DNA of 64,000 bases from positions 4,362 through 68,361 of the forward strand of contig CAZGMC010000008.1 in assembly GCA_964526565.1 (NCBI GenBank). Direction: 5' to 3'. Under the pieces are notes generated by a model. It did no database searches and was not told where the DNA came from. It was given only the letters and a program-made list of their open reading frames with translations. This document shows, one piece after another, positions 1 through 8,012 of this stretch. Position 1 is the stretch's first letter. Every line of letters begins with the position of its first letter. A program made the translations under genes and the position numbers. The stretch is from CAZGMC01 sp964526565. GTDB lineage: Bacteria > Pseudomonadota > Alphaproteobacteria > DSM-16000 > Inquilinaceae.

Positions 1-13
1 GGAAGCGCACGGC

Positions 14-1333
14 ATGGACGGTTTGTCTTGTGGCGGCATGGACCGTGTTGATGCCTGCCTGGCAGCCGCGGGGCCGGTCTGGCCGATGCCGGCGCGGGCC
101 GTCATTGTTCCTCACGGCGACAGTCCGGGGGCGACGGCGGTCGCGGCGACGGCCTATGCCGCGCTGCACGGCATGGCCGGGCGGATCCGGCGTGTGGTGG
201 TGATCGGTGCGACGCATGGGCACCGGGTGCGCGGGCTGGCGGTGCCGGGCGACGCGACGCGAGGCGATGCTCTCGGGCCGCTGCCGGTCGACCGGTCCGC
301 CTGTGCCGTGCTGCTGGCGCTGCCGGGCGTCGAGGGGCTGGACAACGGGACCATTGCCGCCGAGCCGGCCATCGCCGCGCAGTTGCCGTTCCTCTTGCGC
401 GTGCTGGGACCGGCGCCGGTGGTACCGGTCCTGGTCGGCGCGACGGCCGGTCCGCCGCAGGTGGCCGAGGCATTGGCGCGCGTCGCCGACGGGCCGGAGA
501 CACTGGTCGTGGTCAGTTCGGACCTGAGCCGCGGCCTTGACGATGATCAGGCGCGGCGGCTTGACCAGGTCACTGCGGGTCTGATCGAAACCCTGGAGGA
601 CGGCGGACTGGAGGGCATGATGGCCTGCGGCTACCGCGCCATCGGCGGCATGCTGGCGCACGGCCGCGCGCTGGACCTGCGGGCGACGGCGCTCGACCTG
701 CGCACGTCCGCGGACTTCGGTGACGGCCGCGACCATGTCATCGGCTTCGGCGCCTTTGCCCTGGAGGACGCCGCGACGGCACGCCTGCCGGCCCCGCTGC
801 GGGCGCGGCTGCTTGAGGCCGTGCATGCGTCGCTGGACTGCACGGTGCGCACCGGCCGGCCGCCGGAGGTGGCGGTCGCCGATCAGCCGCGGCCGATTCA
901 GGCGCGCCGGCAGACCTTCGTCACGCTGGAGCTGGACGGTGAACTGCGCGGTTGCATCGGTTCGATCGAACCGGTCAGCCCGCTGCTCGTCGACGTGGTC
1001 GAGAACGCCCACAAGGCGGCGACCTGCGACCCGCGATTCGCGCCGCTGACCGCCGCCGAGCTGCCGCGCATCAAGCCGACCATCTCCGTTCTCAGCACGG
1101 CCCGACCCGTGGCATTCGGCTCGGAGGCCGAGCTGATCGCCGCGCTCGTCCCCGGCCGCGACGGCCTGATCCTGCGGGACGGCTCGCGCTGCGGCCTGTT
1201 CCTGCCCAAGGTCTGGGACCTGGTGCCCGAACCGCGCCTGTTCCTGGCCCACCTCAAGCTGAAGGCTGGCCTGCCGCCGCACCACTGGTCCGATCAGGTC
1301 CAGATATGGCGCTTCTCGGCGGAGACTTTCTGA
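14..1333 (+). CDS. AmmeMemoRadiSam-type fusion: Memo domain plus AMMECR1 domain
   Basis: A 439-residue protein. Residues about 25-260 resemble the Memo family (AmmeMemoRadiSam system protein B): VPHGDSPG, GATHGH and a late ACGYRA segment supply His and Cys residues at the places where Memo proteins have them. Residues about 265-435 are an AMMECR1 domain (system protein A), with RQTFVTLELDGELRGCIGSI and DPRFAPL typical of that fold. The two parts are often separate genes next to a radical-SAM gene; here they are fused. The radical-SAM partner, if present, would lie upstream, outside the window. The biochemical role is unknown. An internal ATG at 38 is an alternative start. The next gene is convergent and ends 29 bases away. 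Confidence 0.85.
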   Translation: MDGLSCGGMDRVDACLAAAGPVWPMPARAVIVPHGDSPGATAVAATAYAALHGMAGRIRRVVVIGATHGHRVRGLAVPGDATRGDALGPLPVDRSACAVLLALPGVEGLDNGTIAAEPAIAAQLPFLLRVLGPAPVVPVLVGATAGPPQVAEALARVADGPETLVVVSSDLSRGLDDDQARRLDQVTAGLIETLEDGGLEGMMACGYRAIGGMLAHGRALDLRATALDLRTSADFGDGRDHVIGFGAFALEDAATARLPAPLRARLLEAVHASLDCTVRTGRPPEVAVADQPRPIQARRQTFVTLELDGELRGCIGSIEPVSPLLVDVVENAHKAATCDPRFAPLTAAELPRIKPTISVLSTARPVAFGSEAELIAALVPGRDGLILRDGSRCGLFLPKVWDLVPEPRLFLAHLKLKAGLPPHHWSDQVQIWRFSAETF

Positions 1334-1341
1334 CGGATTGC

Positions 1342-1362
1342 GGGGCAACGCCGCCGCGCCCC
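1342..1362. terminator. short GC hairpin between convergent genes
   Basis: GGGGC (1342-1346) and GCCCC (1358-1362) form a 5-bp stem with an 11-nt loop in the 29-base gap between two convergent stop codons. There is no T tract on either side, so this is at most a weak transcription barrier. Confidence 0.2.
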
Positions 1363-2232
1363 TTAGCGGGTCGGGATCGGCGTGTCGCCGGAGTAGTCGT
1401 AGAAGCCGCGGCCGACCTTGCGCCCCAGCCAGCCGGCCTCGACGTACTTCACCAGCAGCGGGCAGGGTCGGTATTTGCTGTCGGCCAGCCCTTCGTAGAG
1501 CACGTTCATGACGCCCAGGCAGGTGTCCAGCCCCAGGAAGTCGGCCAGCTCCAGCGGCCCCATGGGGTGATTGGCACCCAGCCGCATCGCCGTGTCGATG
1601 CTCGTCACCGAACCGACGCCTTCGTAAAGCGTGTAGACCGCCTCGTTGACCATGGGCAGCAGGATGCGATTGACGATGAAGGCGGGGAAGTCCTCCGATA
1701 CCGCCGGCGTCTTGTCCAACCGGATGACCAGGTCGCGCGCCTTCTCGTAGGCCGTCTCGCCGGTGGCAATGCCGCGGATGATCTCCACGAGCTGCATCAC
1801 CGGCACCGGGTTCATGAAGTGCATGCCCAGGAAGCGGTCAGGTCGGTCGGTGGCGGCGGCCAGCCGGGTGATGGCGATCGACGAGGTGTTGGTGGCCAGG
1901 ATCGCGTCGGGCTTCAGGTGCGGAATGGCGCGCTTGTAGACGTCGCGCTTGACCTCCTCGTTCTCGTGGACCGCCTCGACGATCAGGTCGCAATCGGCCA
2001 GGGCCGCATAGTCCGCGCTGGTGGCGATGTGGTCCAAGGCGGGCGCCTTGGCCGCCTCCTCGACGCTGCCCTTGCGGATCTGGCGGTCGATGTTGTGCGC
2101 AATCGTATCGCGTGCAGCGCCCAGCGCCGACTCGCTGATGTCGATAAGCCGCACGTCGTAGCCGTGCAGGGCACAGACATGGGCGATGCCGTTGCCCATC
2201 CGGCCGGCACCGATCACGCCGATCGTCCTCAT
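1363..2232 (-). CDS. 3-hydroxybutyryl-CoA / 3-hydroxyacyl-CoA dehydrogenase
   Basis: A 289-residue NAD-dependent dehydrogenase oxidising (S)-3-hydroxyacyl-CoA to 3-ketoacyl-CoA (PHB, butanoate or phenylacetate metabolism). The Rossmann motif GAGRMGNGIAH is at residues 7-17. HFMNPVPVM carries the catalytic His, and NRILLPMVNEA and NHPMGPLELADFLGLD are typical of the C-terminal helical domain. Length matches the PaaH/HbdA class. The ATG at 2232 is chosen because an AGAGGA ribosome site lies just upstream and the Rossmann strand begins immediately; the open frame extends further upstream but does not look coding. Which pathway it serves cannot be told from the window. Confidence 0.9.
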   Translation of the reverse strand: MRTIGVIGAGRMGNGIAHVCALHGYDVRLIDISESALGAARDTIAHNIDRQIRKGSVEEAAKAPALDHIATSADYAALADCDLIVEAVHENEEVKRDVYKRAIPHLKPDAILATNTSSIAITRLAAATDRPDRFLGMHFMNPVPVMQLVEIIRGIATGETAYEKARDLVIRLDKTPAVSEDFPAFIVNRILLPMVNEAVYTLYEGVGSVTSIDTAMRLGANHPMGPLELADFLGLDTCLGVMNVLYEGLADSKYRPCPLLVKYVEAGWLGRKVGRGFYDYSGDTPIPTR

Positions 2233-2387
2233 GGGCGTCCTCTGCTGCAGGTTGCCGCGATCGTCTGATCCGCGCCGCCGTCGATCCGGCGGCGTCAATT
2301 GCAAAGAGATACCACGACCCTGCACCGTTGTGCCAATCTCGTTGTGCCGGTCCCGATGCCGGCCGTGCCGGGCCGAGAAAGCGAAAG

Positions 2388-2405
2388 GGCCGCAGGGCTG
2401 CGGCC
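2388..2405 (-). terminator. possible minus-strand terminator hairpin
   Basis: GGCCGCA (2388-2394) pairs perfectly with TGCGGCC (2399-2405) around a 4-nt loop. Read on the minus strand, the stem is followed by a pyrimidine-rich run with TTTCGCTTTCTC, a mediocre intrinsic terminator. No convincing minus-strand gene lies just upstream of it. Confidence 0.4.
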
Positions 2406-2885
2406 ACGGCAACGGGTTCAGTTCAACTCGGTGTGGTCCATACGACCCGTCCTTCTTGCTGACCCGCACCCGATGTCATCGTCGTTCGCCACGCCGGGCG
2501 GTTGCCCCTTGAAGTCATCATCCTGCTGGTGCGACGGGCACCGACCATCCCGCCTGATGCCACCCTGGCCGCAAGGTCGGAAGGCTGCCGTGGGCGCCCG
2601 CCGGGCGGTCTGCGGACATTGGGGCGTCGAAAGCTGCCATCGGGTGCTCGATGTCGTCTTCAAGGACGACCAGTCTTGCCTCCGATCCGGCCCCGCTGCC
2701 GGCAGGGCCGCCGGATGGGACACCAGCGCCTTCGTCGAACTCTTCGGCCCTTCCGGCCCGTTAACCTGAGCTCGTTGCCATGGGGCTGAGGCCCGGTTCA
2801 CCGTGCCTTAATTAATAGTAAGGTATCTTAACGATGCCTGCCCAAGGCAAGTCCTGCCCGGACCCGGACCGCACGCCCTGCCTTG

Positions 2886-2926
2886 AAAAAAAAGGGCCGC
2901 GTACACGGCCCCTCTCTTTTTTGTCA
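2886..2926. terminator. strong bidirectional intrinsic terminator
   Basis: GGGCCG (2894-2899) pairs with CGGCCC (2906-2911) around a 6-nt loop. On the plus strand the stem is followed by CTCTCTTTTTT; on the minus strand by eight T residues (the A tract at 2886-2893). Both directions therefore look like rho-independent terminators. No protein gene ends nearby on either strand, which suggests a short unannotated transcript. Confidence 0.75.
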
Positions 2927-3165
2927 TTTGCGCACGCAGGGCGGGGTCACAGCACCCCGACCTCGGGCGACCTCCCCAAACCTGGACCACATACACGACA
3001 GCATCTTTTTAGCATGCCCGTCGTACAAATGCCAGATCTCACAATGCCGCCGCCGATTTTTTTGCCGGCCCGGCGCTTTTGCCCGATCAGCCGGAGAACC
3101 GATGCCGGCCGCCAGCGTTCTGTCCGGCAGTCGTTGTGGACGCGCCGGGCGGAGGAGTCAAAGTC

Positions 3166-3507
3166 ATGACCGAGGACGACAAAAAGGAGGTACGCGACGA
3201 GTTTCGCCGCTCGGTGAACATGGCGCCGAAGGAGCTGGAGGACTGGCTGGCGACCGAAGAGAGCCGGTCGGCCGGTTGGACGCGCGAAGGCGAGGACGAA
3301 TCGGTCGGCCACCAGTCGGGCCGGCGCATCGTCGAGATCAAGCGGAAGCGGCAGGCGGAGCTGACCGACGACGACCATGCCCACATGCGCAAGGTCATCG
3401 GTTATGTCCACCGGCACACCGCGCAGCGTCCGGACGGCGATGTGATGCACACGCGCTGGCGTCACTCCCTGATGAACTGGGGTCACGACCCGCTGAAGGT
3501 GGACTGA
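3166..3507 (+). CDS. DUF3140 family protein
   Basis: A 113-residue protein recognised from ELEDWLATEESRSAGW, VGHQSGRRIVEI, LTDDDHAHMRKVIGYVHRH and RWRHSLMNWGHDP, the conserved blocks of DUF3140. It is small, charged and cytoplasmic, with no signal peptide or membrane segment. The function is unknown. The ATG at 3166 is set by GGAGGAG at 3151-3157; an upstream in-frame ATG at 3079 would add a non-conserved leader. It stands alone between the terminator region and the cold-shock gene. Confidence 0.85.
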   Translation: MTEDDKKEVRDEFRRSVNMAPKELEDWLATEESRSAGWTREGEDESVGHQSGRRIVEIKRKRQAELTDDDHAHMRKVIGYVHRHTAQRPDGDVMHTRWRHSLMNWGHDPLKVD

Positions 3508-3752
3508 GTTGCTGTTGGATGGTGGCGGCCAGGGTGCAACCGTTCACGTCATGCATTATTGATTTCCCGGCCGAACCGCATATCTGAGCGCGGAAATGCT
3601 GCGGTGCTCGACCGCCTTCAAGGGGCCTGCCAGGGCGCCTGTCTTGCCGATGGTTGGAGCCGATGCCGTATGCGTTTTCCACTGCAATGTGGTAGCATTC
3701 GCTCCGACCGGCCTGTTGCCAGCATCTCCGAGCAGCTGAGGATCCCGCACCA

Positions 3753-4220
3753 ATGGAAAATTCGACCGACGGCGTCGGCGCCGCCGTCTCCGGCGTCGTC
3801 AAGTGGTTCAACCCCGACAAGGGCTTTGGTTTCATTCGTCCGGACGACGGTTCCCGTGACGTGTTCCTTCACGTGTCGGCACTGCGCCGGGCCGGCTTCA
3901 CCGATGCACCGGAAGGTGCCAAGGTGCTCATTGAGGTGGAGCAGGGCCAGAAAGGCCCGCAGGTCGCCCGGATCGTCGAGCTGGACAACCAGCCGGCCCA
4001 GCCGCAGGAGGCGCCGCGTCGGCCTTATGGCGGCGGCCGCGAGGGCGGCTTCGGCGGCCGCGAGGGCGGCTTCGGCGGCCGCGAGGGTGGCTTCGGCGCT
4101 CGTGAAGGGGGCTTCGGCGGCCATGAGGGGGGCTTCGGCCGTCGCGATGACGACGGCCGGCCGCCGCGCGAACCCCGCGGCCGCCGCCCGCCGGGCCCAT
4201 CGCGGGGCTGGCGCGACTGA
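3753..4220 (+). CDS. cold-shock-domain protein with Gly/Arg repeat tail
   Basis: A 155-residue protein. Residues about 12-77 are a cold-shock (S1-like) nucleic-acid-binding domain with RNP1 KGFGFI (residues 23-28) and RNP2 VFLHVS (37-42). Residues 94-128 are five near-identical heptads of the form GGREGGF, followed by a basic Pro/Arg/Gly end. It probably binds single-stranded RNA/DNA as an RNA chaperone. The RGG-like tail makes it about twice the usual CspA length and resembles tails that drive RNA binding or condensation in other proteins. A TGAGGATC ribosome site precedes the ATG. A 245-base leader separates it from the preceding gene and may hold cold-responsive structure, which I could not resolve. 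Confidence 0.9.
   Translation: MENSTDGVGAAVSGVVKWFNPDKGFGFIRPDDGSRDVFLHVSALRRAGFTDAPEGAKVLIEVEQGQKGPQVARIVELDNQPAQPQEAPRRPYGGGREGGFGGREGGFGGREGGFGAREGGFGGHEGGFGRRDDDGRPPREPRGRRPPGPSRGWRD
4032..4136 (+). repeat. five 21-bp in-frame tandem repeats in the cold-shock gene
   Basis: Five consecutive 21-base units encode the GGREGGF heptads (the fourth reads GAREGGF, the fifth GGHEGGF). Units 1-3 are nearly identical at DNA level and units 4-5 have drifted, so copy number is likely to vary between strains by slippage or recombination. Confidence 0.9.
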
Positions 4221-4221
4221 A

Positions 4222-4288
4222 CCTGAGCCGCCCGGCCTGAGCGCCCGGCCTGAGCGCCAGGCCTGAGCCGCCCGGCCTGAGCGCCAGG
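4222..4288 (+). repeat. tandem 13/14-base repeats downstream of the cold-shock gene
   Basis: Five head-to-tail units beginning CCTGAGC and ending CGG or AGG: 4222-4235, 4236-4248, 4249-4261, 4262-4275, 4276-4288. Unit length alternates 14,13,13,14,13. It starts one base after the cold-shock stop codon. Confidence 0.9.
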
Positions 4289-4631
4289 CCGCCGTCGCGG
4301 TCGCAGGTGATTCGCCCGCGCGCTGCCGACCGGTGCCGGCGGGCGCGGCGGGACATGCCGGCTTGGATGCCAGCGACTCGAGTACCGAGCGACACGAGTC
4401 CGCTGCGGGTCCGTGGCCGAACCGGGATGGCGGCTTCGGGTGTGCCCCGCGCCTCCGGACACGGGATCCGGCCGCCCGCCGGACCGCAGTCTCGGCGCAG
4501 CAGCCGACGCGCCAGGCCGGGGCCGGCGACCGATGCGGTCGCATTGCTCCGGCATGCATGCCCGGGACTGCGTCCTGCTGCGGGCTCCGCTGGTCCGGGA
4601 CGTCTGCATCGGTTCCCAGGAGCGACTCCCG
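4289..4631. other. intergenic region upstream of the antiporter
   Basis: About 340 bases between the tandem repeats and the antiporter start. An open frame runs through it in frame with the antiporter, but its translation is low-complexity and lacks membrane or conserved character. I see no clear promoter or terminator. Confidence 0.5.
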
Positions 4632-6491
4632 GTGTCGAACCTCGTGATCCTTCTGGCCGGGCTGCTGGTGCTGGCCATCGCCTGCCAGTGGCTGGCGTGG
4701 CGGCTGCATCTGCCGGCGCTGGTGCTGCTCAGCGCCGTCGGCATCGTGCTGGGCCCGGTGCTGGGCGTGCTCGAACCCTATGCGCTGCTCGGCGAGTCGA
4801 TGCCGCAGCTCGTCTCGCTGGCGGTGGCGGTGATCCTGTTTGATGGCGGGCTCAACCTGCGCCTGCACGAGCTGCGCGAGACGCGACAGGCGGTGCTGCG
4901 CCTGGTGCTGGTCGGGGCGCCGCTGGCCTGGCTGCTGATCGCCGCGGCCGCCCACAATGTCGCCGGGCTGAGCTGGGCGGTGGCGGTGCTGTTCGGCGGC
5001 ATCCTGGTGGTGACCGGGCCGACCACCATCATGCCCCTGCTGCGCCAGGCGCGGCTGGGCACGCGGGTCGGCTCGGTGCTCAAATGGGAGGGCATCGTCA
5101 ACGACCCGATCGGCGCGCTGTTCGCCGTCATCACCTATGAGTACCTGACGACGCCGCACCTGCAGGAGAGCCCGGTGGGGGGCGGGGCGGTGTTCGTGCT
5201 GCTGATCCTGCTGCTGATCGGCGCCGGCTATGCCGCCGGCCTGCTGATCGCCTTCCTGTTCAAACGCGGATACTTTCCCGAGTTCCTCAAGGCGCCGACC
5301 CTGCTGACGACGGTCATTGCCGTCTATGTGCTCGGCAACTGGGTGCAGCACGAGGGCGGCCTGATCACGGTCACGGTGCTGGGCGTGACGCTGGCCAACA
5401 GCCGTCTGCCCAGCATCGACGAGGTGCGCCGCTTCAAGGAGTACATCACGCTGCTGCTGGTGTCGCTGCTGTTCATCGTGTTGACGGCGACCCTGACGGC
5501 GGCGGACCTCGCCCAGTTGACCTGGCAGTCGCTGGCCTTCCTTGCCGTGCTGATGCTGGTGGTACGGCCGCTGACGGTGTTCGCCGCCGCGGTCGGCACC
5601 GGCATGACCCTGAACGAGAAGGCGTTCATCGGCTGGATCGCGCCGCGCGGCGTGGTCTGCGTGGCGATCTCGGGCCTGTTCGGGCCGCAGCTTGTCGCTG
5701 CCGGCTACGCCGACGGTGCCATGCTGGTGCCGCTCGCCTTCGCCGTGGTGTTCGCCACCGTCATCGTGCACGGCTTCTCCGTGGCGCCGCTCGGCCGGCG
5801 GCTGGGCCTGATCGCGCAGAAGATCAACGGCGTGCTGATCGTCGGTGCCAACCCGTGGACCAGGGGCCTGGCCGAGACGCTGCAGGCGCGCGACGTGCCG
5901 GTGATGATCGTCGACAGCAACTGGCACCGCCTGCGCGACGCCCGCCTGGCCGAGATCCCGGTGCACTACGGCGAGCCCCTGTCGGAGATCACCGAGCACG
6001 AGCTCGAGCTCAACCGGTTCAGCCTGCTGCTGGCGGCCACCGACAACCTGGCCTACAACAGCCTGATCTGCTCGCGGTTCGCCCACGAGTTCGGCCGCGA
6101 CCGCGTGTTTCAGCTGCCGGGCGACAAGGACGACGAGAACGACCCGCGCGCCTTTGCCCTGACCGTGCGCGGCCGAACGCTGATCGGCGAGGGCGCGCGC
6201 TTCGACAACCTGATGCGGCGCCAACGCGGCGGCTGGCGCTTCTACAGCGCGAAGTTGAGCGACGAGTTCGGCTTCCGCGACTATCTGGCCGAGCACGGCA
6301 GCGGCTTCATTCCCGTCGCCGTGATCGCCGACAACGGCACGGTGCAGTTCTTCAGCGCCAGGGCCAGCCCGACACCGCGGGCCGGCGACGTTGTCATCGG
6401 CTACGGACCCGATGAACACACGGCGGAGACACAGGCTCGCCCGGCCGCCGCGGACGGCCCGCAGAGGCTGCCGGACGCCGCCCGGTCTTGA
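4632..6491 (+). CDS. CPA-family cation/proton antiporter with C-terminal nucleotide-binding-like domain
   Basis: A 619-residue inner-membrane protein exchanging Na+ or K+ for H+. Residues about 1-395 hold roughly a dozen hydrophobic helices with family motifs LFDGGLNL, GPTTIMPLL and WEGIVNDPIGAL (the ND pair used by CPA1-type antiporters). From residue about 400 (INGVLIVGANPWTRGLAETL) a TrkA-N/RCK-like Rossmann domain follows and probably senses nucleotides or ions, with a further C-terminal regulatory part. The GTG start at 4632 is chosen because AGGAG (4618-4622) is correctly spaced and the first membrane helix begins there. Ion preference cannot be read from sequence. Its end overlaps an upstream frame of the next gene, whose chosen start lies about 105 bases on. 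Confidence 0.88.
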   Translation: MSNLVILLAGLLVLAIACQWLAWRLHLPALVLLSAVGIVLGPVLGVLEPYALLGESMPQLVSLAVAVILFDGGLNLRLHELRETRQAVLRLVLVGAPLAWLLIAAAAHNVAGLSWAVAVLFGGILVVTGPTTIMPLLRQARLGTRVGSVLKWEGIVNDPIGALFAVITYEYLTTPHLQESPVGGGAVFVLLILLLIGAGYAAGLLIAFLFKRGYFPEFLKAPTLLTTVIAVYVLGNWVQHEGGLITVTVLGVTLANSRLPSIDEVRRFKEYITLLLVSLLFIVLTATLTAADLAQLTWQSLAFLAVLMLVVRPLTVFAAAVGTGMTLNEKAFIGWIAPRGVVCVAISGLFGPQLVAAGYADGAMLVPLAFAVVFATVIVHGFSVAPLGRRLGLIAQKINGVLIVGANPWTRGLAETLQARDVPVMIVDSNWHRLRDARLAEIPVHYGEPLSEITEHELELNRFSLLLAATDNLAYNSLICSRFAHEFGRDRVFQLPGDKDDENDPRAFALTVRGRTLIGEGARFDNLMRRQRGGWRFYSAKLSDEFGFRDYLAEHGSGFIPVAVIADNGTVQFFSARASPTPRAGDVVIGYGPDEHTAETQARPAAADGPQRLPDAARS

Positions 6492-6595
6492 CAGGCAGCA
6501 GGGGCCGCGCCGATGGATCTGGCCCGTCCGGTGGACCGCGGACGGCGGGCCATCCATCCGGGGAATGTACAGGTCGAAGGGAGGCGAGATCCGCC

Positions 6596-7630
6596 ATGTC
6601 CATGGGCGCCATCGCCCGCCGTGCTGCCGCCGACCGCGCCACCGCCGCCCGAGCCGACGCCGACCGCGGCGGCGAGGACGCGGCGCTGCTCGACGCGGCG
6701 CGCCGCGTGCTGGCCATCGAGGCGCGCGGGCTGGAGACCCTGGCCGCCGGGCTCGGCGATGGCTTCGTTGCCGCGGTGCGGATGCTGGCGGCCGCCTCCG
6801 CCCACGTCATCGTCACCGGCATGGGCAAGAGCGGCCACATCGGCACCAAGATCGCCGCGACGCTGGCCTCCACCGGCACGCCGGCGTTCTTCGTCCATCC
6901 GGGAGAGGCCAGCCACGGCGACCTGGGCATGATCACCCGCGCCAACGTTGTGCTGGCCCTGTCCAATTCCGGCGAGACGGCGGAGCTGTCGGACCTGCTC
7001 GCCTATACGCGGCGCCTGGACATCCCGCTGATCGCGCTCACCGGCGGGGCCGACAGCACGCTGGCCCGCCGCGCCGACGTGGCGCTGGTCCTGCCGCCGG
7101 TGGAGGAGGCCTGTCCGCTCGGCCTGGCGCCGACCACGTCGACGACGATGGCGCTGGCCCTGGGCGACGCCCTGGCCATCGCCCTGCTGCAGATCAAGGG
7201 GTTCACCGCCGAGGACTTCCGCACCTTCCATCCCGGTGGCCGACTCGGCGCCATCCTGGTGCGGGTCGGCGACCTGATGCACGGGCGCGACCGCGTACCG
7301 ACGGTCCGCACCGGCACGCCGATGGCCGAGGCGCTGATCACGATGTCGCAGGGCGGGTTCGGTTGCACCGCGGTGTTGGACGAGGCCGGGCGGCTGGTCG
7401 GCATCGTCACCGACGGCGACCTGCGCCGCCACATGGCGCCCGACCTGCCGGCCCGGCCGGTGGATGCGGTCATGACCCGCAGCCCGAAGACCATTGGTGC
7501 GGACGCCCTGGTGGTGGAGGCGGTGCGCATCATGAACGCCAAGGCGATCACGGCGCTGCTGGTCGTCGACGACGGGACGCTGGTCGGCATCCTGCACGTC
7601 CACGACTGTCTGCGCGCCGGCACCTCCTGA
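6596..7630 (+). CDS. kdsD: arabinose-5-phosphate isomerase (KpsF/KdsD family)
   Basis: A 344-residue enzyme converting D-ribulose 5-phosphate to D-arabinose 5-phosphate, the first step to Kdo. The N-terminal SIS domain shows TGMGKSGHIGTKIAATLAS, FFVHPGEASHGDLGM and SNSGETAEL. Two CBS domains follow (about residues 225-340: DLMHGRDRVP..., VTDGDLRRH, DAVMTRSPKTI). The ATG at 6596 follows GAAGGGAGG. It marks the left edge of the glycan locus. It could serve LPS core Kdo, a capsule linker, or the CMP-Kdo-synthetase-like gene at 52.2 kb. KdsA and KdsC are not in this window. Confidence 0.9.
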   Translation: MSMGAIARRAAADRATAARADADRGGEDAALLDAARRVLAIEARGLETLAAGLGDGFVAAVRMLAAASAHVIVTGMGKSGHIGTKIAATLASTGTPAFFVHPGEASHGDLGMITRANVVLALSNSGETAELSDLLAYTRRLDIPLIALTGGADSTLARRADVALVLPPVEEACPLGLAPTTSTTMALALGDALAIALLQIKGFTAEDFRTFHPGGRLGAILVRVGDLMHGRDRVPTVRTGTPMAEALITMSQGGFGCTAVLDEAGRLVGIVTDGDLRRHMAPDLPARPVDAVMTRSPKTIGADALVVEAVRIMNAKAITALLVVDDGTLVGILHVHDCLRAGTS

Positions 7631-8012
7631 CGACGGGGCCGGCCACCGTCGCCATGGGGCACGCCGGTTGCCTGGCGCGAATCACGCGTCGCCCCAGGAT
7701 GCGTCCGTGGCGTTCTGCACAGGCTGCGGCCAGGGGGCCGGATCGGCATCAAGCCGCAACGGGCGTGGGTTGCGGGACCGATTCCTGTCGCCCGGTCACC
7801 AGAGCTTGCAACGGCTGGGCGGGTGGCGTATCGCCTTGGCCTTGGTATGCATTTCTTCGAAAGCATGAGTTTCTCGGTGCGACGCCCGCAACCCCGGTCC
7901 GCTATCCTTCGGCATGATCCGCCGGAGGCAAGTCCCGACGACCGGTGTTGATGATGGTGGCGCAACCGGGGCAGGCATCCACGACGTCGACAACGGAACG
8001 GCAGCCGTGATC

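Larger units (their letters stand above)
2233..3165. other. gene-poor region, about 930 bases
   Basis: No open frame here has convincing protein-like composition on either strand. It contains a hairpin at 2388-2405 and a strong bidirectional terminator at 2886-2926. Around 2806-2833 there is an AT-rich patch with the inverted repeat CCTTA...TAAGG (2806-2823) and TTAATTAA, unusual in this GC-rich DNA. A small RNA or regulatory region is possible. I checked for RNase P, tmRNA and SRP RNA consensus segments and did not see them. Confidence 0.5.

Noticed and set aside
2299..2801. Overlapping open frames in the gene-poor region
   Set aside because: The translations are Arg/Pro/Ser-rich with no motif, no ribosome site and no consistent reading direction.
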